Source: Symsagittifera roscoffensis (taxonomy: Eukaryota > Xenacoelomorpha > Acoela > Convolutidae). Taken from it: DNA of 64,000 nt. How positions within the stretch are numbered: the stretch's first letter is position 1; each line of letters opens with the position of its first letter. Positions 54,081-64,000 of the stretch are shown piece by piece. Both the position numbers and the translations under genes were made by a program. The stretch covers positions 24,137,254 to 24,201,253 of the forward strand of contig NC_087065.1 of the NCBI RefSeq assembly GCF_963678635.1, read 5' to 3'. Below the pieces are notes generated by a model. The model was not told where the DNA came from. It worked only from the letters and a program-made list of their open reading frames with translations, and searched no databases.

Positions 54081-55406
54081 CTAAGGAGTGTTTTGTTTCC
54101 TAAGATTTTGGTATCCGCTTTGTTGGTTTCGTTTTATATTTCTGCCATGATTTGAGTTGTCTAATGACGGGATCAAGGTTTTGGTATTTCTGTAATAACT
54201 CGAGTGTAATTTTTCTGTTGTTGGTAGAAAAATGTTTTCTATTTCAATTTTTGATAGGGGTGTTGTATCAAGTGGGTCATGAAGGTTAAAAACTAGATTT
54301 ATCGTGTACTTTGAATTATTTGATAACTGTCTTGATAAATTTATTGTATCAGTCAGATTATTTTCCTTTTCTATTAAGGGAAATGGGTCCTTTTTATGTG
54401 GTTGTTGTTTACTTCTTTTTTGTTGAGTATTATTTTTGATCCAATGTGAATATGGTATCGGCTTCAATGTAGATGTGCTTAGAAAATCAACTTCATAATG
54501 GTTGTTTTGACAATCTAAATAGAGTGGAAAATGTTGTAGATGGTTAATTTGTGATTGTTCTATGTCAGTTTTTACTGCGTATTTACATTCTAATTGTGGT
54601 GAAGTTTTATCTTTGGCGAGATTGAATTTTATATTTTGTGGTATTTCAACTGTTGTCTTTCTTGTTAATAGCTCAGGTGTTGTATTTCTACTAAGAGTAT
54701 CAGGTAGTGCAAAGTTTTTTGCTGCTGCCAAAACTAAATGTAAGTTTGAGAATTTCATTAAAATTAGTTGAAATCTATAAACTCTATGGTTTGGGTTTGA
54801 TTTTTTGATAAAAACAAAAGATTTTTGGTTTATGATCTGAAAAAATAAAACTGTTGGATGTTTAGATCCAAGTATTAAAAATTCATAATCTGTTAGTGTA
54901 TATATTATGGCTGTGCATTCTCTCATAAGAGTAGAAAGTCTAAATTCAGCTTGTGTGAATAGCTTACAGTTTGCGGAAATGAGGTTCATTTTGTTTTTTT
55001 TCCGTTGTAAGATTATAAAAATGCTGCGCCGATGCCAAAGTTTGAGGCGTCGCACATGGCATAAAATGCTTGGTCGGGATCTGGAATAGTGTTTGATAAT
55101 TGTTCTGTGAGAAGAGTTTTTATTTCCTCAAATCGTTTCTAATGTTCTGTTGTACATTCAAAATTATTCTGCTGTCTAAGGATGTTGTAAAATGGTCTTA
55201 AGTATAGCTGCATTTTGTATACGTATTTACTTAAGAAGTTTACCATTCCAAAAAAATTTGTATTTTTTCTTATTCGAAGGTGGTTGGAGTTTTTGCATTG
55301 CATCTATAGAAAAATTTAAAGGACTTATAGTGTTTCTGTCTATAATATGTCCAAGGAATTTTAGTCGTGTTAGAAAAAAATGTGATTTATCTGGAGCTGC
55401 TTTCAT
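54081..55406 (-). pseudogene. pol: RT thumb/RNase H/tether, second tandem unit of copy B
   Basis: Begins KAAPDKSHFFLTR (55,406, minus), runs through the thumb and RNase H with frame breaks, and has a long open frame 54,081-55,055 (MNLISANCKLFTQAEFRLSTL to the tether: NHLQHFPLYLDCQNNHYEV, PLIEKENNLTDTINLS). Near 54,700 NFALPDTLSRNT marks the RNase H end. It continues to integrase. Frameshifts at about 55,060-55,230 disable it. Confidence 0.75.
54240..55406 (-). repeat. Copy B tandem duplication, second unit
   Basis: Repeats 55,407-56,569 in the same orientation. The junction is GAAATTGAAAACATGAAAGC, where the tether sequence EIEN runs directly into the thumb sequence KAAPDK. The units have diverged noticeably from each other. 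Confidence 0.85.
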
Positions 55407-56569
55407 GTTTTCAATTTCTATTTTTGATAGAGGTATTGTATCTAGTGGGTCAGCAAGGTTAAAAATATGGTTTATTGTATATTTTGAGTCATTATTTGGT
55501 GGGCCTGATAAATTTATATTATCAATGAGGTTATTTTTTCTATTAAAGGGAATAGATCTTTTTTGAATAACTTTTGTTTGATTGGTTTTCGCTGTGTGTT
55601 GTTTTTTATCCATGAAGAGTATGGTATCGGTTTGAATGTAGATTTTCCTAGAAATTCTACTTTGTAGTGATTGTTTTGACAATCCAGATATAGCGGAAAA
55701 AGTTGTAGATTATTTATTTGTGATTGGTCTATGTTAGTGTTTACTGCATATTTGCATTGTAATCTCGGTGAAGTTTCATCTTTTGCAAGGAATAAATTTA
55801 TATTTTGTAGTATTTCAACCTTCGTTTTTCTTGTGAACAATTCAGGTGGTGTATTTCTACTGAGAGTATTGGGTAGTGCAATGTTTTTTCCTGCTGCCCA
55901 AACTAAATGTAAGTTTGGAAACTTCATTAAAATTAGTTGAAATCTATAAAACTCTATGGTTTGGATTTGATTTTTGTGTAAAAAGAAATATCATAGGTTT
56001 ATGGTCTGTAAATAAAACTGTTGGATGTTTGAATCCAAGTATCAGAAATTCATATTCTGTTAAAGTGTGTATGATAGCTGTGCACTCTCTCATAAGGGTA
56101 GAAGTCGTAATTCAGCTTGCGTAAACAGGCGAGAGTTTGCTGATATAAGATTCATTTTATTTGTTCCATTGTGGGATTGTAATAATGCTGCTCCAATGCC
56201 AAAATTTGAAGCATCGCACATTGCATAAAATGGTTGATTTGGATCTGGGATTGTGTTTGAAATTTGTTCAGTGAGAAGTTTTTTGATTTCTTCAAATCGT
56301 GTTTGATTTTCTGTTGTCCATTCAAAGTTTTTTTGTTGTCTAAGAGTGTTATAAAATGGTCTTAAGTACAATTGCATTTTATATACGTATTTACTTAAGA
56401 AATTTGACATTCCTAGAAATTCTTGGATTTTCTTTTTATTTGTTGGTGGTTGGAGTTTTTGAATTGCATCAATTCGTGATTTCAGTGGGGTTATAGTGTC
56501 TTTTTCTATGTGTCCAAGAAATTTTACGCGTGTTAATAAAAAATGTGATTTATCTGGGGCTGTTTTCAT
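55407..56569 (-). pseudogene. pol: RT thumb/RNase H/tether, first tandem unit of copy B
   Basis: Open 56,090-56,569 (thumb: KFLGHIEKDTITPLKSRIDA; RNase H start CDASNFGIGAALLQ with its Asp), then 55,514-55,927 (ALPNTLSRNTPPELF and tether) and 55,227-55,682. Frames shift at about 56,095 and 55,560. RNase H degrades the RNA template during reverse transcription; here it is broken into pieces. Upstream, the segment between YLDD and thumb has lost about 30 codons. Confidence 0.75.
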
Positions 56570-57555
56570 GTTTTGTTCTTTAATTGCTTAACATCGTCTA
56601 AGTATGTGATTGCATTTTTACTAAGTATGAGTGGTCTGAAGATTTTACTCATGAAGGCTGAAAAAGCTGCTGGTCCTATGGATATGCCATAGAACAATCT
56701 GTTAAACTCGTTTTGTTGATTTCCAATAACGAATTGTGTTAATTGTCGTGACTGTTCATCTAGTGGCATTTGGTTATATGCACTATTCATGTCTGCGGTT
56801 TTGAAATATTAACCGTTTATTTTTGTTAAAATTACTTGGATTGGTTCTATTGGACAATTACATTTGGATTCATCAAATAGTGAATTGAGGTATCTAGCAT
56901 CTAGAACTATTCTTAATGATTCACCTTTGGTGAGGATAATAATAGGATTAATAGAGGTGTTTCCTTTCGGTTGTTCCTCTTTATTTACTGGAGATATAAT
57001 TTCGTATTGTTCTAGAATGTCAAGTAGTCTATTGACTTTGTCATGTAATTGAACCGGTACTTTACTTGCTCTTTGTTTTTTGAAAACTGCGTCAGGTTTC
57101 AAGGGTAAATGTAGAGGTGAATTTATTTTTCCAACGTCAAATTTAGATGTTGCAGAAACTGTTGGATATCTTAAGAGTAAATCGGCTAAATTTTCAATTT
57201 CATTCTGTGTTAATTGAGAGTGTTGAAAATTGAACATTGTCAAGAATTTTTGTCGTTGTTCTGTATAGTGTGATATTTTGAATGTTGGTTTAAAATAAGG
57301 TGTTTTTGTGAAATAGTCTGTGTTCCTTTTTTCATTGCTTATTATATTATTTATTGATAGTCCTTGATTGAGGATTGTTGATTGACATATATCTAATAGT
57401 TGTAATTTATTATTCACTCTGTATGCTACTTCTTTTGTGGGGGAAGGTGTTGCATAAGTTTCACAATATCCTAAGAGTCCTAAGGGTAAGGTGATTTTGT
57501 ATGGTGAATTATTATACAAGTGTAGAGAAATAATATCGGCGTTTGAGTTTTTCAT
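56566..57555 (-). pseudogene. pol: Reverse transcriptase fingers/palm, copy B
   Basis: Two pieces, 56,809-57,555 and 56,566-56,790, separated by a stop near 56,806. Includes LPLKPDAVFKKQRASKVP, ILEQYEIISPVNKEEQPKG, LDARYLNSLF, motif A TADMNSAYNQMPL, motif B YGISIGPAAFSAFM and motif C YLDD (56,593-56,604, both Asp intact). After the YLDDV box about 30 codons before the thumb are missing. Best-kept palm of the outer family here. Confidence 0.88.
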
Positions 57556-58424
57556 ATACTTTATGGATGAAATTGTTACTCTTAAAAATTTGTGAATTGG
57601 TCTAAATTCATAGTCTAATATATAGAGATATTGTTTATTTTGATTTTTATCGTACTGGTGAACTTGTTTAATTGGAAATTCATAAATATAACCTGAGAGT
57701 TATTTGAGATGTTTTCTTTCTTTATTATAGATAGGGTAAAATTTTGAAAAGAATGGTCGTTGTTTGTTCATTCTTTGGAAAAATGTTAAGGCTGTGTTTT
57801 GCGTTTTTGTATATTTATCTGTTATAATAATAGTACTATCTAATATATTAGTAGTTGGTATGTATTTTGTGCTGAATGGAATTTCAATAATATTGTGTTT
57901 TATATCTATTGTATGGACTATTTTTTAAAATGGTTTATTGAGAAGTTTATTTTGTTCCATTGTTTTAGTGGGGACAAGGAAAAGTTGAATTTTGTTAAGG
58001 TTGACCCTTGTGCTGTTGCTAGTCTACTGGTTGTTTTTACAGGTGTTAGTTTTGGGTGTAGGGTTTTGATTTCATTCCAAGTTGGAATATTTATGATATT
58101 TGATTCTGCTCCAGAGTCTATTAAAAAATCTGTTTCAAGGTCTGGTGGTTGAAATTCTTTACTTTTTGCACTTTCTAAAGGAAAAGGGATTGTCCAAATT
58201 TTTTCTTTTGGTGGTTCTTTTGGTATATTTTGGTAAATGTGATTTGTACTAGAACATGTTGTTGGTTCTTTTCCAGATTGTTGCGGTGTTGTTACTTCCT
58301 TTACTATTTGTTCTATTGGTATGTTATTACTTCTAGGTCTAGTGTGATAATCTAAAAGTAATTCCAAGTGATTTTCGTAAATTTGCGAATGAAAAGGTTG
58401 TAACAGTTTCATAATCATTTTCAA
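57556..58424 (-). pseudogene. pol: Aspartic protease and linker, copy B
   Basis: Protease open 57,918-58,424: FLIDSGAESNIINIPTWNE with the catalytic Asp at 58,116-58,118, then TPVKTTSRLATAQGSTL. A frameshift near 57,920 leads to the linker (HNIIEIPF- like, FFQRMNKQ, about 57,900-57,560), also broken. The protease matures Gag-Pol. The Asp-Ser-Gly triad is intact, unlike units 1 and 2 of copy A. Confidence 0.75.
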
Positions 58425-59436
58425 CTTTTATCATGTTGACTAAAAGTGTGTTTTCTATATCACTTTCACTGTCTGTGAATTCACAATTATTGTGATTTAA
58501 TTTTAACTCAGTAGTTTTTGTGTTATCGATACCAGGGGGGTCTGAACTTGTTGCATCAGTTGTTTGTACATGATTTTTTGTCTCTGATATTTTGGTGCAT
58601 TTTTTCTATATTTGTTTTGAGAGTCTGGATAACGTGTGTCATTCCTATGAGGTGATTGAGAGTAATTTCTTTGTTTATTGTTATAGTTTTGATTCCTATG
58701 TTGTGAATTTTTTGGTGATCTATTTTGATAATTGTTTTAATTAAATCTTTGGTGATTTGATCGATTGTTTGAATAATCTCGTGATCGATTGTTATATTGT
58801 TGATTGCGATTATTTGAATAACTTCTGTTCCTATTGTTGGAATAATTTCTATGTCGATTGTATGATGAGTTTCTTGATCTATCATTTGAATAGTGTCTAT
58901 TCCTAGGATATGAATGGGAACTGGTATCAAACCAATAATTCTGTCTGTTCGTGTTTGATCGTGAATAATAATTTCGATAATGGGTATTTCTACTGTGTGA
59001 TCGACTATATTCATTTTGTGAGGGATTTCGTGAATTTCTTTTATCTGGTGATCTACCTCGGTAGTTAGAGTTATAAGGTGATAGATATTTGAATGATTTG
59101 AGCTATTTGGCAGTGGTTTTCCAGAACTATTGTTACTATGAATGTTTTTGTTTGGTAAATTTTGCTCTTTTTTCATATATTGATAGAATGATTTATTTGG
59201 TTCTTTGTACTTTTGTGGTTTATTTTGATTGTCTTGCTGTTTTTGTCTGCATTCAGCAATGCTGTGTCCGTATCTTTGGCAATAGTTGCACCATTTTTTA
59301 AATGATGGTTTACCTTTAAAATTTGGGTTTTTCTCATATATATTCAGAATTTCAATGATTTTTTCGAATAAATTTGTATCTGAATTTTGTATAATATTTA
59401 TTTGTTTTGTTGTTGTTTGAACATTATTACGTACTG
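58425..59436 (-). pseudogene. gag: Nucleocapsid CCHC knuckle and Arg/Ser/Asn-rich tail, copy B
   Basis: CCHC knuckle at about 59,254-59,295 (CNYCQRYGHSIAEC, identical to copy A). The tail is Asn/Arg/Ser/Tyr-rich in one frame and Ile/Thr-rich in another (open 58,556-59,176 in the second). A frameshift near 59,085 separates the knuckle frame from the Arg/Ser frame. At the gag/pol border there is a C6 run (58,535-58,540) where copy A has C7. Binds element RNA by family knowledge. Confidence 0.75.
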
Positions 59437-59980
59437 TTATTTGAGATTTTCTGTTTCTTCTAGTTTCATAGTGATCTCTGCTTGTTCTAGTTTATCTACT
59501 AGTATTCTGAAATCTAGATCTGGTTCTTGAATTGAGGAAGGGTGTGATGCTCTCTTTTTAATTGCTATTTTTCGTAATTGAGGTGTTAGAGTCATCATTA
59601 GACTTTCTGTCATTTTTGTGTTTTTATAATCATGAGTAGTTAGTGAGTATGCTTTTCGGACTAGTGTTTCGATCCTTACTGCTAGTTGTTCGATCGTTTC
59701 ATTTGGTAGACTACGAATTTTATTGCATAAAACTCTTTGATGTTGTTTGTTCCTTTCTGAATCATACATTTTTGAAAAATCTTGTGTGAATCTTTTCCAA
59801 TCTGATTTTATTTCTATAGGTAAAACTGACAACCATTATTGAGCTGCGCCATCAAGTGTGGTTTGTATTAACGCTGTGCGTCTATGTATCAAATTTTGGT
59901 GAAATGGCGTATTTATGGGTCAGGTCCTATGTTCAAAATTGAGTTTGCTGTGACTGCATTTAAATAATCTTCTACAGAAT
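59437..59980 (-). pseudogene. gag: Gag capsid, copy B
   Basis: 131-codon open piece 59,437-59,832 with LPIEIKSDWKRFTQDFSK, LPNETIEQLAVRIETL and KMTESLMMTLTPQLRK, closely parallel to 2,570-2,960 of copy A but longer, reaching EEKLEQ-like helices (LVDKLEQAEITMKLEETENL). The start (59,833-59,980, FTGTDPEYSVED-like) is out of frame. Forms the capsid shell by family knowledge. Confidence 0.8.
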
Positions 59981-61305
59981 ATTCAGGATCTGTGCCGGTG
60001 AATACCATCAATGGTTTGTTTGATTGTATTGATGATCCACCCATGAGGTATGGATTCATAGTCATCTGTAGTGATTCTGCGGCATTTGCATTTGTGAAAA
60101 ATTTGTAACTTGACTTTTTGTAATTTCGTGTTTTTGTAAATAATAGGGTAGTGGGATTTCATTTTGCATTTATGTTGGTTGATACTAAACTGTGTTAACT
60201 GGGTTTGTATTTGTGTTGGTTGATATGATTGTGTATAGGTTGGGTTTTGCGTTAGCATATGGTTGGTGATTTTGTGTATTAGCTAGGTTTTGTGAGTAAA
60301 AATTTGTATTTTGGGATGCTTGAATTGGTCGAGGTGGTTTCACACGGTATTCTTGTGTATATGGTGCAAAAATCTCTGGTTGAGAATAGTCATTTTCATC
60401 TGATGATAAATAATTAGATGTATAGTAAGGTGTTTTGCGTTTACCTTGGTTTGTTCATTCTTTTTACTCTGATGAAAAAATGGATAGTTTTCACTTTGGT
60501 CTTGTGAAATGCGTGGATAGCGATAAGAATTTACCAAAATTGTTGCTGGTTGTCGAATATTTTGTCTCTGTGAAAAAAAATGATTTTGGGTTTTTGGGCG
60601 AAAAGATTCAGATGTTTGTGGTCTATTTACATAGTTGTAATTGTGTTCTGCAAAGTTATTTCTAGTGAATGTTCTTTGTTTTTGTATTGGTTTTATCATA
60701 GTTCTAAATGGTTGATAGCTCACATGTGGGTATCTTGGTTCGATGGTGGGTTTAACTGTAGATTGTAATGTTACCTGTGATAAGGTTGGATTTTTTGGTC
60801 TTGGAGTTGTAAGATTTGGATGTAGTGGTGAGATACTTTGTTGTGTTGTTGTTACTACTGTTGTAACTACTTCTTCATTTGCGAAATGTGATGATGTTTG
60901 AATATCATGTTGTATGAGGTTCCTAGTTCCATTTAGATTTTCTTGTTGTATGACAGTTGAATTTAAACTATTATTTCCTGTTCTATCGGAAAGAAATGAA
61001 TTATAGTTTAAAGGTGTTGCATCAGTTGTGAGTGGATATACCTTAACATAATCTTTGTTTATGGAAATTGTGCCAATTGCTTGACTTGAAATACCTGTTG
61101 TTATGTTAATGAATATTGGATGGGACCATTCAGAGCCCCAAACATAATCTGATTCTTCTGCTAATACTGTATCATCTGTTGAATTTTGGGGGTCTGAAAT
61201 TCTTTCTTGCTTGTGAAATTAAATCAAGATTATGTGTGAAATAATCTATGATAAACCATGCTAAGATTTTTTGTAAATTCATAAATTTTCACAGATTGTA
61301 TTTAA
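59981..61305 (-). pseudogene. gag: gag N-terminal region, copy B
   Basis: Collinear with 1,099-2,417. Open pieces 60,340-60,723 (TFTRNNFAEHNYNYVN) and 59,983-60,258 (YTQSYQPTQIQTQ). Further pieces at 60,724-61,200 carry TVLAEESDYVWGSEWSHP, TTTQQSISPLHPNLTTPR. It starts after ORF2, with conserved AWFIIDYFTH-like residues near 61,240. Pro/Gln/Tyr-rich repeats are less regular than in copy A. Confidence 0.6.
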
Positions 61306-61812
61306 TTATTCGGAAAATATCGTGATTTCATGTCTTACAGTTGTATGGTTTGATGTTTGAACTGGTGAAGTTCCTTGGGATTCTGGTTTTTCTAATATAG
61401 ATAAACAGCTATAAATAATTCGAAATACTTCATTAGTAAATAATGAATTTGCTCTTTGTGAATTTTGGTGTTGTATAGTTTTTATGTATTCTGTGAGTAC
61501 TTTTGAGAATTCTATACCTATGTCGTCCGTTTGAAGTAGATACCTACCATGAAATTTACTTGGGGTCTGTATTTCTATGTTATAGATTCCGTCCTGTTGT
61601 GTTAGGTTACATATTCTTTTGAGATAGTGGTCGACAATTTGTTTTTTGATTTTTACTTCTGGAAATTCTGCTGTGCATGGACTAACTCCTTTTTCAATTA
61701 AATTTGCCAATAAGTTTTGACAAAATTTTGTTTGTCCTCTATCATCAGTGAGGGAAGTGATTATAAATGGGAGGATGGAGTTTTCATCTTCACTTTCTTC
61801 ATTTTGACTCAT
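61306..61812 (-). CDS. ORF2 of outer element, copy B (168 aa)
   Basis: ATG at 61,812 inside the last 14 nt of ORF1. Nearly collinear with 598-1,098: ENSILPFIITSLTDDRGQ, KGVSPCTAEFPEVKIKKQ, SKFHGRYLLQTDDIGIEFS, LFTNEVFRIIYSCLSILEK. The stop is at a slightly different place from copy A, and conserved residues follow it. Unknown function. Confidence 0.7.
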   Translation of the reverse strand: MSQNEESEDENSILPFIITSLTDDRGQTKFCQNLLANLIEKGVSPCTAEFPEVKIKKQIVDHYLKRICNLTQQDGIYNIEIQTPSKFHGRYLLQTDDIGIEFSKVLTEYIKTIQHQNSQRANSLFTNEVFRIIYSCLSILEKPESQGTSPVQTSNHTTVRHEITIFSE

Positions 61813-62254
61813 TTTTGTGCTTTATAACTGTCAATTTGTAATTTTCAATGTGTTTTAGTGGTTGATTCCAATTGTATAGTCGTACTGGTTCAGTCTTATA
61901 TGTGTTTTTTATTCTGCGTTTCCCTCGTATTGATGAATGTGATGTAGTTTCTGAGTCAGAAAAATATAAGGTATCATTAACTTGGTAATTCTTATTTATT
62001 GAGTCTTTTAATCTATAAAGTTCTTGTAAATGACTTGTTTCTGATTCGGAGAATGCGTTTCTTTGTTTTGAAAATATTTTTCGTGTAATCTGTCTTTGTT
62101 TGCTTAAAATTTTTCGTTTGATTGTTTGTCGCTTGGTTCTAATATAACCTGTTGACTGCCTGTGTGGAGTAATTATGAGATCATATTTCTCGTTGTTTAT
62201 TTCACAGTTGTGTAATATGATTGTTTGATGATTTCCTAAATTGTCTAGTGACAT
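61799..62254 (-). CDS. ORF1 of outer element, copy B (151 aa)
   Basis: Gapless paralogue of 156-611, same length: MSLDNLGNHQTIILHNCEIN, a Lys/Arg/Gln-rich middle, YFSDSETTSHSSIRGKRR. ATG at 62,254 in the same leader context. Both copies open over 151 codons while pol is full of stops, suggesting either chance or slower decay. Basic, unrecognised. Confidence 0.75.
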   Translation of the reverse strand: MSLDNLGNHQTIILHNCEINNEKYDLIITPHRQSTGYIRTKRQTIKRKILSKQRQITRKIFSKQRNAFSESETSHLQELYRLKDSINKNYQVNDTLYFSDSETTSHSSIRGKRRIKNTYKTEPVRLYNWNQPLKHIENYKLTVIKHKNESK

Positions 62255-63009
62255 AAGGTTTAGGATGACAAAAGCAATATTTGGATTAGTGATTTTTGAT
62301 GCTTAAACTATTAGTTCTTACAATTTTTCCGGGTTAGCCTAACTTGGGTCTTGTTGTTCAGGGTTGGAGAGAAAAGCATCTATCGATTCAGAAGAATGAT
62401 TGTTACTTTCTCGTGGCTAGCCTAAGTTAAGGTGTTAACTTACTTAATCTTACTTAGGGGTAAGGATTGTGTTCAAGGGATGGAGATAAGTAAATTGATC
62501 CACAAGGTTTAGGTATAATTAGAACACAAGTAGTTCGTTAGATACCATTTTAAACTTACTAAGTTTAAGTATTATCCTGGGTGAGGTACGAGGGGGGATA
62601 AAGTGAAGGATGAATAACCGGAGTTCTTCACTGTTTATCCTTCTTTAGAATGGTTAGTGTGATTGAAAAATTTCTGTTAGTTCTGCGTCGTAGAAAGGGT
62701 TGGATAGTGAATCGACGTTTGAGGTCGTTAGACACTATGCTAACTGTGTGGGGGAGAACAAAATTGTTCTATTTGATCCAAGGATAAGCCTTTATGATCA
62801 AGATATAAATTAATGATATAAAACTTAATTGGGATAAAAATGAAATGGAGATCCAAGGAAAACCTTGGTGATCTGTTTAGTTAAAAAGTTTTAATTTAGG
62901 TAAAAGTAAAAATTAGAAATGGCCTTTTTAAAGTAATTGAATGTTTAACTTATAGAACGGTTTAGTTTTTGATGATGTTAGTGGTTTTATGGTTTGCTTG
63001 TTATGTTTA
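62255..63009 (-). other. Leader of copy B
   Basis: About 755 bases between LTR and ORF1. Contains CAAGGTTTTCCTTGG (62,852-62,866), an inverted repeat, and other short dyads. The part nearest ORF1 matches 1-155. No gene. No clear TGG primer-binding site was found next to the LTR border, which leaves the priming mechanism open. Confidence 0.55.
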
Positions 63010-63677
63010 GATGAAGCTGAGATGAAGAAATGATTTGTATATTACTAACAATTTGTGTATTTACTTAACTAATTTTTATTTTTTATTTCAAAAAACATTT
63101 TTTGTAGATATCTTTTTCAAATTTTACTGCAGATTAAAGGAAACGACTAGTGATGTTTTTATCAGTCGTTACTGTACAATAATAAGATTAGCGCCTGTAA
63201 TTATTAATGAAGATTTTTCTTCAAAGATACTATGTCTGCAAATGAAAAACTAAATTCATTGCTAATAAAACTTTAAATATAAAATTTGTGTTGGCTTTTG
63301 CCGTACGACCATGAAACTTATGGGTAAGTTCCGTTGTAGTCGCATATCGTCCCTTGTCCGAGATTTTCTTCTAATACCGGGGAGTTCTCGTATTGTTAGG
63401 AATAATAGCTCTGATCTATTGAGTCGTAGAGACATTTCAATTAAATTATTGTCGTGTAACATTTTTGTGAATGTTTGTCTAATTTAAATCTATTTTTAAT
63501 AGTTCTAAGTTATTTTAATCCTTAAGGTCTTATTCGAAACTTATGGTCGCACCAGATGAGTTGGGATGGACTTCTAACTCATAGAGTAATTTCAGATAAG
63601 GTACACAGTCTGCTCGTCACGCTATCTTATTTTCGGCCGGATAGATTCGTGCAACTTCTTAGTCTAATACCGATCTT
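63010..63677 (-). repeat. 5' LTR of copy B (first part missing)
   Basis: Minus-strand match of 41,465-42,129. Starts abruptly at GATCGGTATTAGACTAAG (about 63,675) and runs through CTATCCGGCCGAAAATAAG, GTCATCTGGTGCGACC-like sequence, the small ORF and ATTTCTTCATCTCAGCTTCATC. The first 200 or so LTR bases with the hairpin are replaced by a pol fragment. Confidence 0.75.
63262..63462 (-). CDS. LTR-encoded small ORF, copy B (66 aa)
   Basis: ATG at 63,462. MSLRLNRSELLFLTIRE, RKSRTRDDMRLQRNLPISFM. Aligned without gaps to the ORF at 41,680 for the first 50 residues; the last 15 differ. Located in the LTR about 200 nt after the CCGGCCG block in both copies. Confidence 0.65.
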   Translation of the reverse strand: MLHDNNLIEMSLRLNRSELLFLTIRELPGIRRKSRTRDDMRLQRNLPISFMVVRQKPTQILYLKFY

Positions 63678-64000
63678 AACTGGTGAACTTGTTTAATTGG
63701 AAATTCATAAATATAACCTGAGAGTGGTTTGAGATGTTTTTTTTCTTTATTATAGATAGGGTAAAATTTTGAAAAGAATGGTGGTTGTTTGTTCAATCTT
63801 TGGAAGAATGTTAAAGCGGTGTTTTGCGTTTTTGTATATTAATCTTTTACAATAATAGTACTATCTAATATATTAGTAGTTGGTATGTATTTTGTGCTGA
63901 ATGGAATTTCAATAATATTGTGTTTTATATCTATTGTATGGAAAATTTGTTAAAATGGTTTATTGAGAAGTTTATTTTGTTCCATTGTTTTAGTGGGGAC
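63678..64000 (-). pseudogene. pol: Protease-RT linker fragment of a third outer-element copy
   Basis: Near-identical to 57,654-57,975 (offset about 6,025), covering the linker (FFQRLNKQPPFF, YPIYNKE-like on the minus strand) up to GAACAAAATAAAC. It is fused directly to the LTR of copy B at about 63,677. It continues beyond the window. Confidence 0.8.

Overview
The window is almost entirely retrotransposon DNA from an animal genome, most likely an invertebrate. No unique host gene is certain; the only candidate is a short unknown reading frame at 43,927. Two sequence styles alternate. Most of the window is very AT-rich, and the coding strand is rich in A and poor in G. The block from 8,703 to 25,093 has mixed base composition and is a separate insertion.

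The outer family is a giant Ty3/gypsy-type, env-bearing LTR element. It is present as copy A (+ strand, 1-8,702 and 25,094-42,129, continuing off the left edge) and copy B (- strand, about 63,677 down to 44,335). Comparing A with B gives the gene order: LTR carrying a 66-68 codon ORF; leader; ORF1; ORF2; gag N-terminal region; capsid; CCHC nucleocapsid with an Arg/Ser/Asn-rich tail; aspartic protease; long linker; reverse transcriptase; RNase H; integrase with GPY module; a small membrane ORF; ORF-P (Pro/Ser/Thr-rich); an env-like ORF with signal peptide and membrane segments; ORF-X; a conserved non-coding tail; LTR. ORF1/ORF2, ORF-P/env and env/ORF-X overlap by 14, 13 and 4 nt in both copies, which suggests translational coupling. 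The two copies meet with their 3' ends facing each other around 42-44.7 kb, so the window is one large imperfect inverted repeat.

Copy A is heavily rearranged. It has a 1.7 kb tandem duplication (3,389-6,771), a second tandem duplication that jumps from the RT YLDD box back to the protease (junction at 7,545), a 435 bp duplication in RNase H, and a 5.8 kb duplication (25,384-31,194 repeated at 31,195-36,105). Copy B has its own 1.16 kb duplication that uses the same RT-thumb site. Stops, frameshifts and lost catalytic residues show that most copies are dead.

Into the RT gene of copy A a second LTR element has inserted (8,703-25,093, LTRs of 878 and 880 bp). Its genes read on the - strand: an intact Ty3-type integrase, a macro-domain-like segment, and a broken reading frame of about 8.9 kb with two SGNH-hydrolase-like segments and a large unrecognised C-terminal part. 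Its own protease, RT and RNase H are missing, and a gag fragment sits inverted beside the integrase.
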